Part shown: one piece after another, positions 18,201-24,390 of the stretch
Layout of the letters: each line of letters starts with the position of its first letter
Numbering within the stretch: the first letter of the stretch is position 1
Source: Bradyrhizobium sp. AUGA SZCCT0176
Lineage (GTDB): Bacteria; Pseudomonadota; Alphaproteobacteria; Rhizobiales; Xanthobacteraceae
Reading direction: 5' to 3'
NCBI RefSeq assembly: GCF_018130145.1
Contig: NZ_JAFCMB010000008.1
Span: 241,572 to 305,571 of the forward strand
Length of the DNA stretch: 64,000 nt
Program-made: the position numbers and the translations under genes
Notes under the pieces: model-generated
What the model was told of the DNA's origin: nothing
What the model saw: the letters and a program-made list of their open reading frames with translations, nothing else
The model's database searches: none

Positions 18201-19006
18201 TCTATCTCCGCACCGGCGAATATGACGACGGCCGGATCGGCGAGATCTTCATCGACATGCACAAGGAAGGCGCGGCGCTGCGCTCCTTCATCAACAACTT
18301 TGCGATCGCGGTCTCGCTCGGCCTGCAATATGGCGTGCCGCTGGAAGAATATGTCGACGCCTTCACCTTCACCCGCTTCGAGCCGGCGGGTCCGGTGCAG
18401 GGCAACGACAGCATCAAGTACGCGACCTCGATCCTCGACTATGTGTTCCGGGAACTCGCAGTCAGCTACATGAGCCGCTTCGACCTCGCCCATGTCGATC
18501 CCTCCGAGTCGAATTTCGACGCGCTCGGCAAGGGCGTCGAGGAAGGCAAGGAGCCGGACGGCAGCCAGGGCCACCACCAGGCCACCAAATATCTGTCCAA
18601 GGGCCTCACCCGCTCGCGCACGGATAATCTGGTCGTGATGCGCGGCGGCTCGACCGCCGTCTCCTCCGGCGCGGAATCGGCGCCGACAGGCGGCTCCCGC
18701 GTCACCTCGCTCGCCGCCCACGGCGCCACCTCCCGCGCAGCCGACGCCGTCGAAGGCGCCGTCGCCCTGAAGCAGGAAGCCCAGCACGACCTGTCGCCGA
18801 CCGAAAAGCTGGAAGCCCTGCAATGGAGCAAGGCCGGCGCAGCGCAAGCCGCCCAGCCCACCGTGACCAAAGCCGAACGCCGCGCCGAAGCCAAGGCGCG
18901 CGGCTACGAAGGCGAGATGTGCTCGGAGTGTGGGAATTTCACGCTCGTCCGCAACGGGACGTGCATGAAGTGCGATACGTGTGGGAGCACGACGGGGTGC
19001 AGCTGA
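15227..19006 (+). CDS. nrdJ: Adenosylcobalamin-dependent (class II) ribonucleotide reductase
   Basis: 1259 aa. It reduces ribonucleotides to deoxyribonucleotides using a cobalamin-derived radical. Visible features are the N-terminal catalytic-domain block MVAPNSPQWFNTGLHWAYG, a redox Cys in PHACFIQGVDDD, the radical/active-site loop NPCSEYMFLDDTACNLASAN, the late barrel block PTGTIGLVMDCDTTGIEPDF, and a C-terminal Cys cluster CSECGNF...CMKCDTCGSTTGCS that re-reduces the enzyme or binds zinc. The length matches the long alphaproteobacterial form. The ATG at 15227 is chosen because the upstream in-frame sequence (from 15020) does not resemble the family. A strong terminator follows at 19087-19117. 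Confidence 0.96.
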   Translation: MRIERRNTTQGQSPYAGIDFRLTTSEIRNPDGSIVFRLENVEVPQFWSQVASDVLAQKYFRKAGVAARLKKVEEETVPSWLWRSVPDTEALALLPENERFVSELSAKQVFDRLAGCWTYWGWKGSYFSSEEDAQAFFDELRFMLAKQMVAPNSPQWFNTGLHWAYGVDGPGQGHYYVDWKTGKLTKSKSAYEHPQPHACFIQGVDDDLVNEGGIMDLWVREARLFKYGSGTGSNFSRLRGEGERLSGGGRSSGLMSFLKIGDRAAGAIKSGGTTRRAAKMVVVDADHPDIETYIDWKVKEEQKVAALVTGSKINQKHLKAVLKACVNCEGSGDDCFDPEKNPALRREIKLARRALVSDNVIKRVIQFAKQGYKDIDFPTYDTDWDSEAYLTVSGQNSNNSVSLKDDFLRAVETDGDWNLIGRTSKKVTKTLKARDLWEKIGHAAWASADPGLHFNTTMNDWHTCKASGDIRASNPCSEYMFLDDTACNLASANLITFYSTTTKRFDVEAYEHLCRLWTVVLEISVMMAQFPSKAIAELSYEFRTLGLGFANIGGLLMTMGLPYDSKEGRALCGALTAVMTGVSYATSAEMAKELGPFPGYKKNAAHMLRVIRNHRRAAHGESRGYEALAVNPVPLDYASVPQTDIVEHAKAAWDLALQLGEAHGYRNAQTTVVAPTGTIGLVMDCDTTGIEPDFALVKFKKLAGGGYWKIINQAVPVALRTLGYREADIAEIEAYAVGHGSLSNAPGVNVSTLKAKGFTDEALAKVEAALPTAFDIKFAFNKWTFGEEFLRETLKLAPEVIAAPGFDLLAAVGFTKREIEAANVHICGAMTVEGAPHLKAEHYPVFDCANPCGKIGKRYLSVESHIRMMAASQPFISGAISKTINMPNDATVEDCKSAYLLSWKLALKANALYRDGSKLSQPLNSQLISDDDDEDDATDAYYDKPMAARTAQVSEKIVEKLVERIVVMREREKMPDRRKGYTQKAVVGGHKVYLRTGEYDDGRIGEIFIDMHKEGAALRSFINNFAIAVSLGLQYGVPLEEYVDAFTFTRFEPAGPVQGNDSIKYATSILDYVFRELAVSYMSRFDLAHVDPSESNFDALGKGVEEGKEPDGSQGHHQATKYLSKGLTRSRTDNLVVMRGGSTAVSSGAESAPTGGSRVTSLAAHGATSRAADAVEGAVALKQEAQHDLSPTEKLEALQWSKAGAAQAAQPTVTKAERRAEAKARGYEGEMCSECGNFTLVRNGTCMKCDTCGSTTGCS

Positions 19007-19086
19007 TAATTGCTTTCCGCAATCAAGCGGTAACGCAGGCAAGCCAGCTTACATTTGCGGTAGAATGAACTAGACGGCAGAGTATA

Positions 19087-19117
19087 GTGGGGACAGCCTT
19101 TGGCTGTCCCCACGTGT
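19087..19117 (+). terminator. Rho-independent terminator of nrdJ
   Basis: Twelve-base-pair perfect stem GTGGGGACAGCC (19087-19098) / GGCTGTCCCCAC (19102-19113) with a TTT loop, followed by GTGTTTT. It lies 80 nt after the nrdJ stop and only 18 nt before the queC fragment. Confidence 0.88.
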
Positions 19118-19134
19118 TTTGGGCGAAGATTTAG

Positions 19135-19329
19135 ATGAAAAAAATTCTCGTACTTCATAGCGGCGGCATGGATTCAACGACTTGCTTGTACCAAGCTCAC
19201 GCGCTTGGGCACGAAGTCGTGAGCCTAGGGATTGATTACGGGCAGTCGCTTTCTGTCGAGATGCTTTTCGCGTCTCAGCAGTGCTTGAAAAAGGGTAGCC
19301 GAGGGCGCAATCCGCCGCAGAGCTCGTAG
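19135..19329 (+). pseudogene. Truncated 7-cyano-7-deazaguanine synthase (queC) fragment
   Basis: The first about 50 residues (KKILVLHSGGMDSTTCLYQA, then HEVVSLGIDYGQSLSVEM) match the N-terminus of QueC, including the SGGMDSTT PP-loop that binds ATP. Full-length QueC has about 220-230 residues. Here homology stops near residue 52 and the frame runs into a dispersed palindromic repeat (19327-19406) before ending. The zinc-binding Cys motif and the rest of the enzyme are missing, so this is a non-functional remnant, probably left by a deletion or repeat insertion. Confidence 0.8.
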
Positions 19330-19406
19330 GGTGGATTGGAGCGAAGCGTAGTCCGCCGTATCGGATTCTCAAAGGCGGCGGATTACGCTTCGCTAATGCG
19401 CCCTAC
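19327..19406. repeat. Dispersed palindromic repeat, family R1
   Basis: Inverted-repeat element with arms built on TAGGGTGGATTGGAGCGAAG and CTTCGCTAATGCGCCCTA and an inner CGTAGTCCGCCG/CGGCGGATTACG pair. Related elements occur at 20384, 32521, 34566 and 43408, with partial copies near 21237, 22061, 29030 and 29590. Confidence 0.8.
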
Positions 19407-19430
19407 CGCGCTCAAAGATTATCGACAATG

Positions 19431-19460
19431 AAAGCCCCGCCGGCGTGAACCGGCGGCCTT
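19431..19460 (-). terminator. Terminator of the leader-peptide gene 19465-19611
   Basis: CCGCCGG/CCGGCGG stem with a 6 nt loop, ending in GGGGCTTT on the minus strand, starting 4 nt after the peptide stop codon. Confidence 0.8.
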
Positions 19461-19464
19461 GAAA

Positions 19465-19611
19465 TCAAAGGCTATAGCTCGTCACAAAGACCTCTTTCAG
19501 CTTCACTACGAGGAAGTCCTTCTGCCCTTCGCCGGATTTGCGTCCTCCGGTGACGTTATCCAGTGCTTCGTCGGAGATTTTGTCGCTCGCTTGAACCTGC
19601 TCGGCCTTCAT
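19465..19611 (-). CDS. Double-glycine leader peptide 1 (48 aa)
   Basis: A 48-residue open frame on the minus strand. Residues 11-23 read KISDEALDNVTGG, a typical double-glycine leader as cleaved by C39-peptidase ABC exporters, with Leu, Val and GG at the expected places. The predicted mature part (25 aa) is RKSGEGQKDFLVVKLKEVFV plus TSYSL; the KLKEVFVTSYS stretch resembles a strand of Hcp-type proteins, which is only an impression. A CRP-type palindrome (19686-19701) ends 74 nt upstream and a terminator directly follows, so it is a monocistronic unit. It is a separate unit immediately downstream of peptide gene 19759-19965. Confidence 0.75.
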   Translation of the reverse strand: MKAEQVQASDKISDEALDNVTGGRKSGEGQKDFLVVKLKEVFVTSYSL

Positions 19612-19685
19612 TGTCCCGCTCCGTGTTGTGTGGCGCTGTGCGCCGTTGAACTGGAGCGAGTATGCCGGGCGGCGATCAGGCTTAC

Positions 19686-19701
19686 CGTGACGTGCGTCAC
19701 A
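19686..19701 (-). promoter_or_regulatory. CRP-type palindrome upstream of leader peptide 1
   Basis: CGTGA-CGTGCG-TCACA: one mismatch from TGTGA-N6-TCACA. On the minus strand it ends 74 nt before the ATG at 19611 and a possible -10 element (CATACT) follows about 21 nt further on. The upstream gene's terminator (19704-19732) abuts it, so it belongs to this gene. Confidence 0.7.
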
Positions 19702-19703
19702 AA

Positions 19704-19732
19704 GGAAAAGCCCCGCCGGCTAGGGCGGGGCT
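19704..19732 (-). terminator. Terminator of the leader-peptide gene 19759-19965
   Basis: AGCCCCGCC/GGCGGGGCT stem (19709-19717 and 19724-19732) followed on the minus strand by TTTTCCTTT, 26 nt after the stop codon. Confidence 0.85.
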
Positions 19733-19758
19733 AGAGCAGCGCTCTTAGCGCGATGCTC

Positions 19759-19965
19759 TTATTTTCCGCCCTTGGGCTTTATGCTGAGACCCTTCAGCGT
19801 GCCCTCCGCACCCTCGGTGATCTTGTCGAGGCCCATCCGAATCCCCGTTCCAACAGCAAACGAGCCTACAATGACGGCGATATACACAAAGCCGCCAGAC
19901 ACCGCGTCGAGTTCGTTGTCAGTAAGAGCAGGCATCGTGTTCATATGTGAAGAGTGGGTCTGCAT
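19759..19965 (-). CDS. Double-glycine leader peptide 2 (68 aa, hydrophobic core)
   Basis: 68 aa. The leader ends ALTDNELDAVSGG at residues 13-25. The 43 aa downstream of GG begin with a hydrophobic stretch FVYIAVIVGSFAVGTGI, then a charged, Lys/Gly-rich tail (GLSIKPKGGK). The hydrophobic segment followed by a cationic tail resembles class II bacteriocin-like or microcin-like peptides, but activity is unknown. The ATG at 19965 is supported by GGAGG six nt upstream; internal Met codons are not. A perfect TGTGA-N6-TCACA site ends 75 nt upstream. Confidence 0.82.
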   Translation of the reverse strand: MQTHSSHMNTMPALTDNELDAVSGGFVYIAVIVGSFAVGTGIRMGLDKITEGAEGTLKGLSIKPKGGK

Positions 19966-20040
19966 GACGAGCCTCCAGTTTGGTTGGGGTCGGGATCATC
20001 CAGACCGTGCTCTCAACTAGAGCGAGCCCGGGACGGGCGC

Positions 20041-20056
20041 TGTGAGTAACATCACA
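20041..20056 (-). promoter_or_regulatory. CRP-type palindrome upstream of leader peptide 2
   Basis: Perfect TGTGA-N6-TCACA half-sites (N6 is GTAACA on the plus strand). It ends 75 nt before the ATG at 19965. On the minus strand CTAGTT starts 20 nt after the site and could be the -10 element, which would centre the site close to -41. A small divergent frame (20195-20302) lies on its other side. Confidence 0.75.
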
Positions 20057-20194
20057 CTGTGACCCGCCTGCGCACCATCGGCACGAGATCGCAGTTCGCG
20101 ACCAGACCGAAAACCCCTCGGTGTTGCGCCTGGGTGACAGCCCTTTCTCCCCACCTTCGATAGCCTGTCATCATCACAGTGCGTGAGGTGTGCC

Positions 20195-20302
20195 ATGACC
20201 GAGCGTGTTATTTCCGAATTGTCGAACTATTCGTATGAGGCAATTTTGGCAGTCTGTGGCGTGGGTTCGTTGGTGTCGCTCCTTGTCGCAGCTACTGCCT
20301 GA
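20195..20302 (+). CDS. Possible 35-aa hydrophobic peptide
   Basis: Open frame MTERVISELSNYSYE followed by a hydrophobic helix ILAVCGVGSLVSLLVAATA. GAGGTG lies six nt upstream of the ATG. It is divergent from leader peptide 2 across the CRP-type palindrome. It has no double-glycine motif. Coding status is uncertain because it is short and no family was recognised. Confidence 0.35.
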   Translation: MTERVISELSNYSYEAILAVCGVGSLVSLLVAATA

Positions 20303-20383
20303 AGAGGCCACCAACTGAAGCGGCCTAACGCTCGCGGCGAAGCTTCGCTCATTCGTGCACCGGCCCCACACTGGCGAGGCCCA

Positions 20384-20503
20384 TAGGGCGGATTGAAGCC
20401 GACCTGTCCGCCGTAGCTCGAAGAGCGAAGGCGGAAGGCGCAATCCGCCGTTTTCGGATCAAGCTAAGGCGGCGGATTACGCTTCGCTCCAATCCGCCCT
20501 ACG
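20384..20503. repeat. Dispersed palindromic repeat, family R1
   Basis: TAGGGCGGATTGAAGCC at the left and GGCGGATTACGCTTCGCTCC with AATCCGCCCTA at the right form long imperfect arms with a nested GCGCAATCCGCCG segment. Same family as the elements at 19327, 32521, 34566 and 43408. Confidence 0.85.
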
Positions 20504-20721
20504 CGTTACTTGAATCGGGTTCGCCGCCGCCGCATTTCCATGATCAGGTGGCCCGACGCGCAACGCTGCGTCCCACCACACGCCGGGCCAGTCAAACCAA
20601 AGCGGGGTTGAGGGGCGCCGGTTTGACCGAATCGTTGATATCCGAACTTCGTGGCAGAAACCGGCCGGCGCCGGGCTGTTCGCGTGATGGCTGACGGTTA
20701 GCGACGCGAACGCGATGAACG

Positions 20722-20838
20722 AGCGTAGCCCGGATGAGCAAAGCGATATCCGGGGCGGTGCAGAAATGGTCCCGGATGTCGCGGAGCCAGTCATCGGGCG
20801 CGCATTCGCGCGACCCGTTGGCTCATCCGGGCTACGCT
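20722..20838. repeat. Palindromic element with 17-bp perfect arms
   Basis: AGCGTAGCCCGGATGAG (20722-20738) is perfectly inverted at 20822-20838, enclosing about 83 nt. A related half, TCATCCGGGCTAC, occurs at 33271-33283, upstream of the pyridoxal kinase. It is followed by another small palindrome around 20871-20899 (CATGCCGGG...CCCGGCATG). Confidence 0.8.
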
Positions 20839-20938
20839 TGCTGACAGGCGCGCGTCCAATCCCATCTCGTCATGCCGGGGCGCGTCCCGGCATGACGTCA
20901 TCTTGTGACGAGGCCGCTCCAGCCCCGACAGCGCAACT

Positions 20939-21124
20939 CTAGGCGACCATCGTCCGGCCGCCGCCGAAGTTGATGTTCGCCCATGGCGAATAAAACTGTT
21001 TGACCCAATTCAGGTACTGGATCTCGCCTTCGATCGCCCGCCGTCCGCCGCTCACCTGGTCGAGGTCGGCAACCGACAATTCCACCGTGCCCTGGCCGCC
21101 GAGTTCATCGTTCCGCGTCTTCAT
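20939..21124 (-). CDS. Double-glycine leader peptide 3 (61 aa)
   Basis: 61 aa. The leader ends ELSVADLDQVSGG at residues 15-27; an earlier GG at 9-10 lacks the leader pattern. The 34 aa after GG (RRAIEGEIQYLNWVKQFYSP then WANINFGGGRTMVA) contain several aromatic residues. Start 21124 is supported by GGAG six nt upstream; the frame is open further upstream to 21217, but that part overlaps the regulatory palindrome at 21203-21218. The site ends 78 nt before the ATG. Confidence 0.8.
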   Translation of the reverse strand: MKTRNDELGGQGTVELSVADLDQVSGGRRAIEGEIQYLNWVKQFYSPWANINFGGGRTMVA

Positions 21125-21202
21125 GTTCTGCTCCGTTGGATAAGAAAGAAGGATCATCCTTCGATTTATCGGGTCAGGATGAGACCACGGCGATTCAATT
21201 TC

Positions 21203-21218
21203 CGTGATTTGAATCACG
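21203..21218 (-). promoter_or_regulatory. CRP-type palindrome upstream of leader peptide 3
   Basis: CGTGA-TTTGAA-TCACG, a perfect inverted pair differing from TGTGA-N6-TCACA only at the outermost bases. It ends 78 nt before the ATG at 21124. The -10 element is less clear here than at the sister promoters. Confidence 0.7.
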
Positions 21219-21266
21219 TGAATGGTCCGTGGACCCTAAGGCGGATTGGAGCGCAGCGTTTCCGTT

Positions 21267-21389
21267 GTCGTCCCGGCGAAGGCCGGGACCCATACGCCGC
21301 GGCCAATGTTGTTGGAAAGAAAGATAACGATCAGCGCGTAAAAACAATTGCGGCCGGTGGTTATGGGTCCCGGCCTACGCCGGGACGAC
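21267..21389. repeat. Dispersed repeat family R2, copy 1
   Basis: Begins GTCGTCCCGGCGAAGGCCGG and ends with the inverted GGTCCCGGC..GCCGGGACGAC, with a less conserved centre containing AAAGAAAGATAACGA. Copies 2 and 3 are at 22096-22255 and 22747-22870. Confidence 0.85.
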
Positions 21390-21568
21390 ATCGGAATGCG
21401 CCGTAGCTCGTCGGGCGGATTAGCGGAGCGTACTCCGCCGTCGAGTGTCCCTCGAATTTCGCTTCGGGATGAATCCACGAACTGTGCGGGGCATCACACC
21501 GGGAAACACGGGTTCAAGGCAGATTGCGGCCGGTAGAGACAATCTCGAACAGGGGCTTGCCACGACCA

Positions 21569-22003
21569 ATGTCAGAACCTCGCAGGAAATCGATTGCCAT
21601 GCGCGTTGCGAAGGTTTTCCTTGGCAACGATGAGCCCGCGTTCATTGCCGCCGCGGCTGGAGCATCAATTGCCTGGGGCATCCTCATGGCTTGCCAGACC
21701 AGCTATCTCGGCCCCCGTCCGGCCCCGCCGCTTTGGCAGGCGATCGGAAGCGGGATCGCGGTCGGCATGTTTCTGATGCCGTTCTTTTTCATGGGGATTT
21801 CCCGGGCAATCGGGTTCATGTCGCATTGGGCGGCCCTCGTCCTCATGAGCGCCGCATTCTATTTTCCCCTTGTTCTGGTGCACATGAGAGCACTCCAGCT
21901 CCCCTCCTTCGCATTCATGGCCGTAAGCGTCGCCTATGCAGCTGCGGCCATCCTCGTGGCCAGACGGATCGTGAAATGGCACCGCCGCGCGTCCGTGCAA
22001 TAG
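21569..22003 (+). CDS. Small polytopic membrane protein, unknown function
   Basis: 144 aa with about four hydrophobic helices (AFIAAAAGASIAWGILMAC, AIGSGIAVGMFLMPFFFMGI, HWAALVLMSAAFYFPLVLV, SFAFMAVSVAYAAAAILVA) and a basic C-terminus. The start is uncertain: ATG 21569 has a weak upstream site, ATG 21599 has AGGA at longer distance, and the frame is open from 21524. It is flanked on both sides by R2 repeats. No family was recognised. Confidence 0.55.
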   Translation: MSEPRRKSIAMRVAKVFLGNDEPAFIAAAAGASIAWGILMACQTSYLGPRPAPPLWQAIGSGIAVGMFLMPFFFMGISRAIGFMSHWAALVLMSAAFYFPLVLVHMRALQLPSFAFMAVSVAYAAAAILVARRIVKWHRRASVQ

Positions 22004-22095
22004 CTGCCGCTGCTCCGTAGCCGAAGGCTTCATTCACTTGTTCGGATTGCAGCAAGTGCACCCGTAGGGCGGTTTGGAGCGCAGCGTTTCAGTTG

Positions 22096-22255
22096 TCGTC
22101 CCGGCCTAGTGCGCAATTGCGCACGGGGGGCCGGGACCCATACGCCGCGGCCTGTATTGCTCGGAAAGAAGATAATGACCGGCACGCAAAACAACAGCCG
22201 ACGGTGGCTATGGGTCCCGGCCCCCGTGCGCAATTGCGCACTCGGCCGGGACGAC
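22096..22255. repeat. Dispersed repeat family R2, copy 2
   Basis: Same ends as copy 1 (GTCGTCCCGG... and ...CCGGGACGAC) but each arm carries an insert containing GTGCGCAATTGCGCAC, itself a palindrome. About 160 nt. Confidence 0.85.
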
Positions 22256-22334
22256 ATGCGAGTGCGACAAATTAACCCGACGGGCAAAATTCCGCTTTCC
22301 TCGTCGGGCAAATCATCTCTACGAATTTGCGTTA

Positions 22335-22477
22335 TCCCGTCCCACTCAGAGGGGCGTCGGCCGTCGTCATGACGAGGGGCGGGTCGCGGTGGACGTAACA
22401 GTTGCGATTGACGGTCGTGACTGAAGCGTACGGCGAAAGCGTGTGGTCCTGGCGCCCGTAACGGCGTCAAGTCTTTC
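22335..22477. repeat. Long dispersed repeat R3, copy 1
   Basis: 143 nt that recur almost unchanged at 63858-64000 (about ten differences, no gaps) and probably continue past the right edge there. Open frames predicted in both copies give the same Arg/Pro-rich sequence and are artefacts of the repeat rather than a gene. Confidence 0.9.
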
Positions 22478-22627
22478 GGGAGCTAACGCTTCCGAGGGGC
22501 GACGGTGGCAATAGAGTCCGTCTCACCGGGGAGAGCGCGTTATAAGCCGTAAAGCCATTGCGCAGGGAAGGCTGGGTGTTCCCCGCTGCCCTGTATGCTC
22601 GTGTGCAGCTTTGTTTGCACAATCGCA

Positions 22628-22733
22628 CACGAGACCGCGGGTGCAGCGCGCACCCGGCCTTCCCTGCGCCCTCTCATTTCGGGGGCGGGAAGTTCTTTAG
22701 CAAACCTCGGGCGCAATGCGCCGCGAGATCGCG
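22628..22733. repeat. Dispersed repeat R5, copy 1
   Basis: Starts CACGAGACCGCGGGTGCAGC, with the internal palindrome GGGTGCAGCGCGCACCC, and ends near GCCGCGAGATCGCG. A similar element lies at 27189-27290 and a more diverged one near 33056-33157. Confidence 0.75.
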
Positions 22734-22746
22734 AAACTATATCCAC

Positions 22747-22870
22747 GTCGTCCCGGCGAACGCCGGGACCCATACTCCGCGGCCCTCATTGATAAAAAAG
22801 AAAGATAACGACGCTCGTGAAAAACAATTGCCGCCGGTGGCTATGGGTCCCGGGTCAAGCCCGGGACGAC
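22747..22870. repeat. Dispersed repeat family R2, copy 3
   Basis: GTCGTCCCGGCGAACGCCGG at the left and GGTCCCGGGTCAAGCCCGGG plus ACGAC at the right, with AAAAAAGAAAGATAACGA in the centre. It directly follows an R5 copy. Confidence 0.85.
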
Positions 22871-22942
22871 ACCGAGTGTATGGCGCTACGAAACCTTCCC
22901 CGCCTTCATCGCCTTCTCCAGCCGCTTGCCTGGCCCCGCCCG

Positions 22943-23434
22943 CTACTTCTTGTTCTCCTCGCAAAACTTCAGCGCCGCCAGCGCCTCGCCCATGCGAGGG
23001 ATCTTGATTTCGACGCTGTTGTCCTCGTCGTCCTCGAAATCGATCGTCAGCAGTTTTGCCTTGGCGAGCGTATCCAGGATCGATTGCTGGAATTCGAACG
23101 TGCCGCGGACGGCGGTCTTGTCGACCACCTCCCATTTCGCCTTCTTCATGATGTCCTTGTCGTCGGTGCCGACATCGGCCCGCAGGATCTTGCCGACCTT
23201 GTCCCACTCCCAGCCGTCGTAGATCACGGCCACCACGATCGCCTCCTTGGAGTAGCTCAGCACGATCACGTAGTCGCTGTTGTCATCGTCCTTGTCGGTA
23301 TAGGCGCGGGCCGCATTGCAATGATCGTCTCCGCTGCGCTTCTCGACCTCCCAGTCGCCAACCTTGGTTTGCGCCAGCGCCGGCGCCGCCAAAAAGCCCC
23401 CGAGCAACAAAACCGCCAAAAGAATTCGTTTCAT
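22943..23434 (-). CDS. Periplasmic protein of unknown function
   Basis: 163 aa. A clear signal peptide (KRILLAVLLLGGFLAAPALAQ) is followed by TKVGDWEVEKRSGDDHCNAA and a mostly beta-type, acidic domain with repeated DDKD/DDED patches. Two Cys residues, one near the start of the mature protein and one near the C-terminus (ALKFCEENKK), could form a disulfide. The KVGDWEV...C pattern is faintly like invasion-associated locus B proteins, but the rest does not match well enough to assign. Start 23434 has GGGAGG just upstream. Confidence 0.8.
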   Translation of the reverse strand: MKRILLAVLLLGGFLAAPALAQTKVGDWEVEKRSGDDHCNAARAYTDKDDDNSDYVIVLSYSKEAIVVAVIYDGWEWDKVGKILRADVGTDDKDIMKKAKWEVVDKTAVRGTFEFQQSILDTLAKAKLLTIDFEDDEDNSVEIKIPRMGEALAALKFCEENKK

Positions 23435-23595
23435 ATCAGCCTCCCGCCTGTCTCGGGCCAAACTGATCACCTCCGGACGGGAGTCGCAAGTCTCATAGAG
23501 CGCAGGATTTGGAGGCGGCTTGTCCGCCGCAGTTCATGAAAAGACGTAAGCTCCGACGCTTGAGACACCGTCGCAGAGAAGCACGCCGCACCGCA

Positions 23596-23687
23596 GCTTT
23601 GTTCTCCATCCGACTCCAGTTTGTTCGCAAAGAACGAATCGGAATCGCGCAAATCGGCGCGGACCAATTCCTAACAACACGTTGCTT
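23596..23687. repeat. Dispersed repeat R4, copy 1
   Basis: 92 nt starting GCTTTGTTCTCCATCCGACT and ending ACAACACGTTGCTT. The copy at 27375-27466 has the same length and only a few substitutions. This copy lies 137 nt before leader peptide 4; the other lies beyond the terminator of the small secreted protein 27583-27852. Confidence 0.85.
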
Positions 23688-23782
23688 AGTCGTTGTGCGC
23701 GCTCATCATGCAAGAAGCTACCGCGTCGCTGTTCCCCGCGTAACAGCGCGGACTTCGTTGATCGGTCATCGTCCTGTCCATG

Positions 23783-23802
23783 CCGATGCAATGGTGCATC
23801 GG
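23783..23802 (+). promoter_or_regulatory. Perfect 8-bp inverted repeat before leader peptide 4
   Basis: CCGATGCA-ATGG-TGCATCGG, ending 22 nt before the ATG at 23825 and just upstream of its AGGAG. It could be an operator or an mRNA hairpin controlling translation. This gene lacks the CRP-type palindrome seen at most sister genes. Confidence 0.5.
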
Positions 23803-23824
23803 AACGGCAACAGGAGATGACAAC

Positions 23825-23989
23825 ATGGAACGCGCAAATTCGAATGAAACGTCGACTGAACTGACGATGGACGAACTGGACTCGGTCGCTGGCGGGATGG
23901 ATACGACGACCAAGGTTTTCGCTGCGGCGTGCCTGTTGAACACGTCCTTCATGCTCGGAGCCATGGTTGCCATGGCTGTTCTGAAATAA
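23825..23989 (+). CDS. Double-glycine leader peptide 4 (54 aa, hydrophobic)
   Basis: 54 aa. The leader ends ELTMDELDSVAGG at residues 12-24. The 30 aa after GG begin MDTTTKVF and are strongly hydrophobic (AAACLLNTSFMLGAMVAMAV), ending LK, and include one Cys. AGGAG eight nt upstream fixes the start. No TGTGA-N6-TCACA site was found in the 130 nt upstream. Instead there is a perfect inverted repeat at 23783-23802 and an R4 repeat at 23596-23687. It lies 212 nt before leader peptide 5, on the same strand. Confidence 0.8.
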   Translation: MERANSNETSTELTMDELDSVAGGMDTTTKVFAAACLLNTSFMLGAMVAMAVLK

Positions 23990-24083
23990 CCGCTGTTATG
24001 AAACAGTGAAAAGCACTTGGGCCTCGCAGACAAGCAAGCAGCGAAGGCGCGGGGCCGAAGCTCCGCGTCTGCTCGCGCCGCGC

Positions 24084-24098
24084 TGTGATGTGGTCACA
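24084..24098 (+). promoter_or_regulatory. Variant CRP-type palindrome upstream of leader peptide 5
   Basis: TGTGA-TGTGG-TCACA with a 5 nt spacer instead of 6; a wider GCTGTG-N9-CACAGC pairing overlaps it. It ends 103 nt before the ATG, farther than at sister genes, and is followed at once by a CAGCACCGC-TGT-GCGGTGCTG hairpin (24102-24122). Function is less certain than for the N6 sites. Confidence 0.45.
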
Positions 24099-24201
24099 CA
24101 GCAGCACCGCTGTGCGGTGCTGGTAAACCAGCCAGTCCGTGATAGCATCCTTCCACAGTCGAAGCGGATGGTCGCTTCGTCTCGGCAGAGGAGAAGCGCA
24201 G

Positions 24202-24390
24202 ATGAAAAAGTCTGATACGAACTCCAAGAAGTCCGCCGACAAGAAGGTCGAAGCGCCGGTTCAGCTCAACCCGGATCAACTCGAAGCCGTCGCAGGCGGC
24301 ATGATTAGGCGCATCGATCCCAAGGGCACCGGCACGACCACGACAGGCGCCGTTGGGCCGAAGACGACCACCACCAAGCTGACAAGTTAG
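24202..24390 (+). CDS. Double-glycine leader peptide 5 (62 aa, Thr-rich tail)
   Basis: 62 aa. A Lys-rich N-terminus is followed by QLNPDQLEAVAGG (residues 21-33). The 29 aa after GG (MIRRIDPKGTGTTTTGAVGP then KTTTTKLTS) are Thr/Gly-rich with no aromatic residues and no Cys. AGGAG lies nine nt before the ATG. The next gene downstream is the Cys-rich protein at 24573, 182 nt away; a GC-rich hairpin near 24412-24440 lies between them. Confidence 0.8.
   Translation: MKKSDTNSKKSADKKVEAPVQLNPDQLEAVAGGMIRRIDPKGTGTTTTGAVGPKTTTTKLTS

Noticed and set aside
22030..22470. 146-aa frame similar to a frame at 63805-63993
   Set aside because: The similarity is due to repeat R3; composition and lack of start signals speak against a gene.
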